From: an uncultured beta proteobacterium | Lineage (GTDB): Bacteria; Pseudomonadota; Gammaproteobacteria; Burkholderiales; Burkholderiaceae | Assembly (NCBI GenBank): GCA_903930665.1 | Contig: CAIYZI010000723.1 | Span: 1 to 7,709, forward strand | Reading direction: 5' to 3' | Length of the DNA: 7,709 nt | Shown here: positions 7,260 to 7,709 of the stretch, piece after piece | How positions within the stretch are numbered: the first letter of the stretch is position 1 | How the letters are laid out: every line of letters begins with the position of its first letter | Translations under genes and position numbers: made by a program | The notes under the pieces: model-generated | Told to the model about the DNA's origin: nothing | Seen by the model: only the letters and a program-made list of their open reading frames with translations | The model's database searches: none

Positions 7260-7297
7260 AATCCTTTAAGGAAATCCCTTAAGGAAATCTCTTAAGG
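7259..7297. repeat. Three tandem 13-bp repeats after the tRNA
   Basis: Three copies of AAATC + CYTTAAGG in perfect 13-bp register: AAATCCTTTAAGG, AAATCCCTTAAGG, AAATCTCTTAAGG. The first A is the last base of the tRNA CCA. Each unit contains a CTTAAG-type palindrome, so neighbouring units can pair as CCTTAAG/CTTAAGG. It lies between the tRNA and the convergent MarR-type gene and could help end transcription from either side, but no U-tract is present. Confidence 0.7.
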
Positions 7298-7309
7298 CGC
7301 TATTGGTTG

Positions 7310-7630
7310 TTAGGAAGCAGATTTCTGAAGCAGGGCGTTCAATTTCTCGACGAGCTTTTCAGATTTCTTGCTCAGCAGAACAAACTTCACTCGCCCGTCT
7401 TCCTTGCTCGTTTTCAGATTGAGAAATCCACGAGTCACGAGATTCGAGAGAACTTTGTGAAGGGTTGCCTGAGAGGCAATGGAATGCATGGAAATAATTT
7501 CTTGAACGCGGTATGGGTTCTCGGACCCCTTTTTGACAACTTCTTCTAAAACCAGTTTTTCATCCCCAGAGAATTCGGAGAGAAGTTTATGACTAGCGAC
7601 CAGAAATTTTAAGTAAGAATTGGTAAGCAT
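7310..7630 (-). CDS. Small MarR-type winged-helix transcriptional regulator
   Basis: A 106-aa protein of the MarR-like winged-helix type. Seen: an N-terminal helix (~1-20), a helix around 22-34, a helix-turn-helix (VQEIISMHSIASQATLHKVLSNLVTRGFL, ~43-70, shown here by its ends VQEII and TRGFL), then a wing with KEDGR (76-80) and VKFVLLS (81-87), and a C-terminal helix (~88-103). Typical MarR proteins are about 140 aa, so both dimerisation ends are shortened. The ATG at 7630 has AGGG only one base upstream, a poor ribosome site; an upstream ATG (7647-7645 on the minus strand) is out of frame. It is monocistronic here and converges on the tRNA. Its target and ligand are unknown; autoregulation is plausible because inverted repeats cover its start region. 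No link to the cyanophycin genes is shown beyond closeness. Confidence 0.8.
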   Translation of the reverse strand: MLTNSYLKFLVASHKLLSEFSGDEKLVLEEVVKKGSENPYRVQEIISMHSIASQATLHKVLSNLVTRGFLNLKTSKEDGRVKFVLLSKKSEKLVEKLNALLQKSAS

Positions 7631-7667
7631 TCCCTATTGTAATCATGCTTTAGCAAAAAAACTTGCT
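7625..7667 (-). promoter_or_regulatory. Promoter/operator-like region of the MarR-type gene
   Basis: AAGCAT (7625-7630) and ATGCTT (7645-7650) form a 6-bp inverted repeat spanning the start codon. Next to it AGCAA/TTGCT (7652-7656 and 7663-7667) form another. On the minus strand TACAAT (7643-7638) resembles a -10 box and would start transcription almost at the ATG. Such overlap fits autorepression, but the repeats are short and may be chance. The rest, to 7709, shows nothing I can name. Confidence 0.25.
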
Positions 7668-7709
7668 TACTGAATGTGCCTGCTAAGGCTATCTGGTCAA
7701 TATGGGTAA

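Noticed and set aside
7184..7297. tRNA-Thr as an integration (att) site of a mobile element
   Set aside because: No integrase, no displaced tRNA fragment copy and no change in gene character are seen; the tandem repeat is not a copy of the tRNA 3' end.
7307..7549. 80-codon plus-strand frame after the tRNA
   Set aside because: It is antisense to the MarR-type gene, whose winged-helix pattern and wing motif are convincing.

Overview
The window looks like a chromosomal piece of a betaproteobacterium of the Burkholderiales with moderate GC, most likely Polynucleobacter or a close relative. This rests on tandem, non-identical cyanophycin synthetase genes facing an ABC transporter/DUF1854 pair (a neighbourhood I associate with this order), on the protein sequences, and on base composition. 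It is an inference from memory, not from a search.

Layout. Bases 1-4126 (minus strand) hold two paralogous cyanophycin synthetases in tandem. The upstream gene (4126-1934, 730 aa) is a short form called CphA' here. Its ATP-grasp domain looks intact, but its Mur-ligase-like domain has lost key motifs and its C-terminal lobe. The next gene (1933 to beyond base 1, 644 aa visible) is a canonical CphA, starting with TTG directly after the stop codon of CphA'. A 201-bp divergent intergenic region (4127-4327) holds a strong hairpin, a spaced inverted repeat and weak promoter-like boxes. On the plus strand follow a 779-aa one-piece ABC exporter half-transporter with an extra N-terminal domain and a four-cysteine knuckle (4328-6667), and a 167-aa DUF1854 protein overlapping it by 4 bp (6664-7167). 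A tRNA-Thr(CGU) with encoded CCA lies 16 bp further on (7184-7259). A 13-bp tandem repeat then leads to a small MarR-type winged-helix regulator on the minus strand (7630-7310), whose upstream region fills the end of the window.

How it may work together. CphA makes the nitrogen-storage polymer cyanophycin (a poly-Asp backbone with Arg side chains) by alternating Asp addition in the ATP-grasp domain and Arg addition in the Mur-ligase domain. CphA' seems able to do only backbone-type chemistry, so it may polymerise preformed beta-Asp-Arg, extend or prime chains, or act as a partner subunit of CphA. The divergent ABC exporter and DUF1854 protein appear tied to cyanophycin metabolism by position, but their substrate is unknown. 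No cyanophycinase or isoaspartyl dipeptidase is visible. The biology most worth pursuing is the one-site CphA' and the uncharacterised ABC/DUF1854 partner pair.
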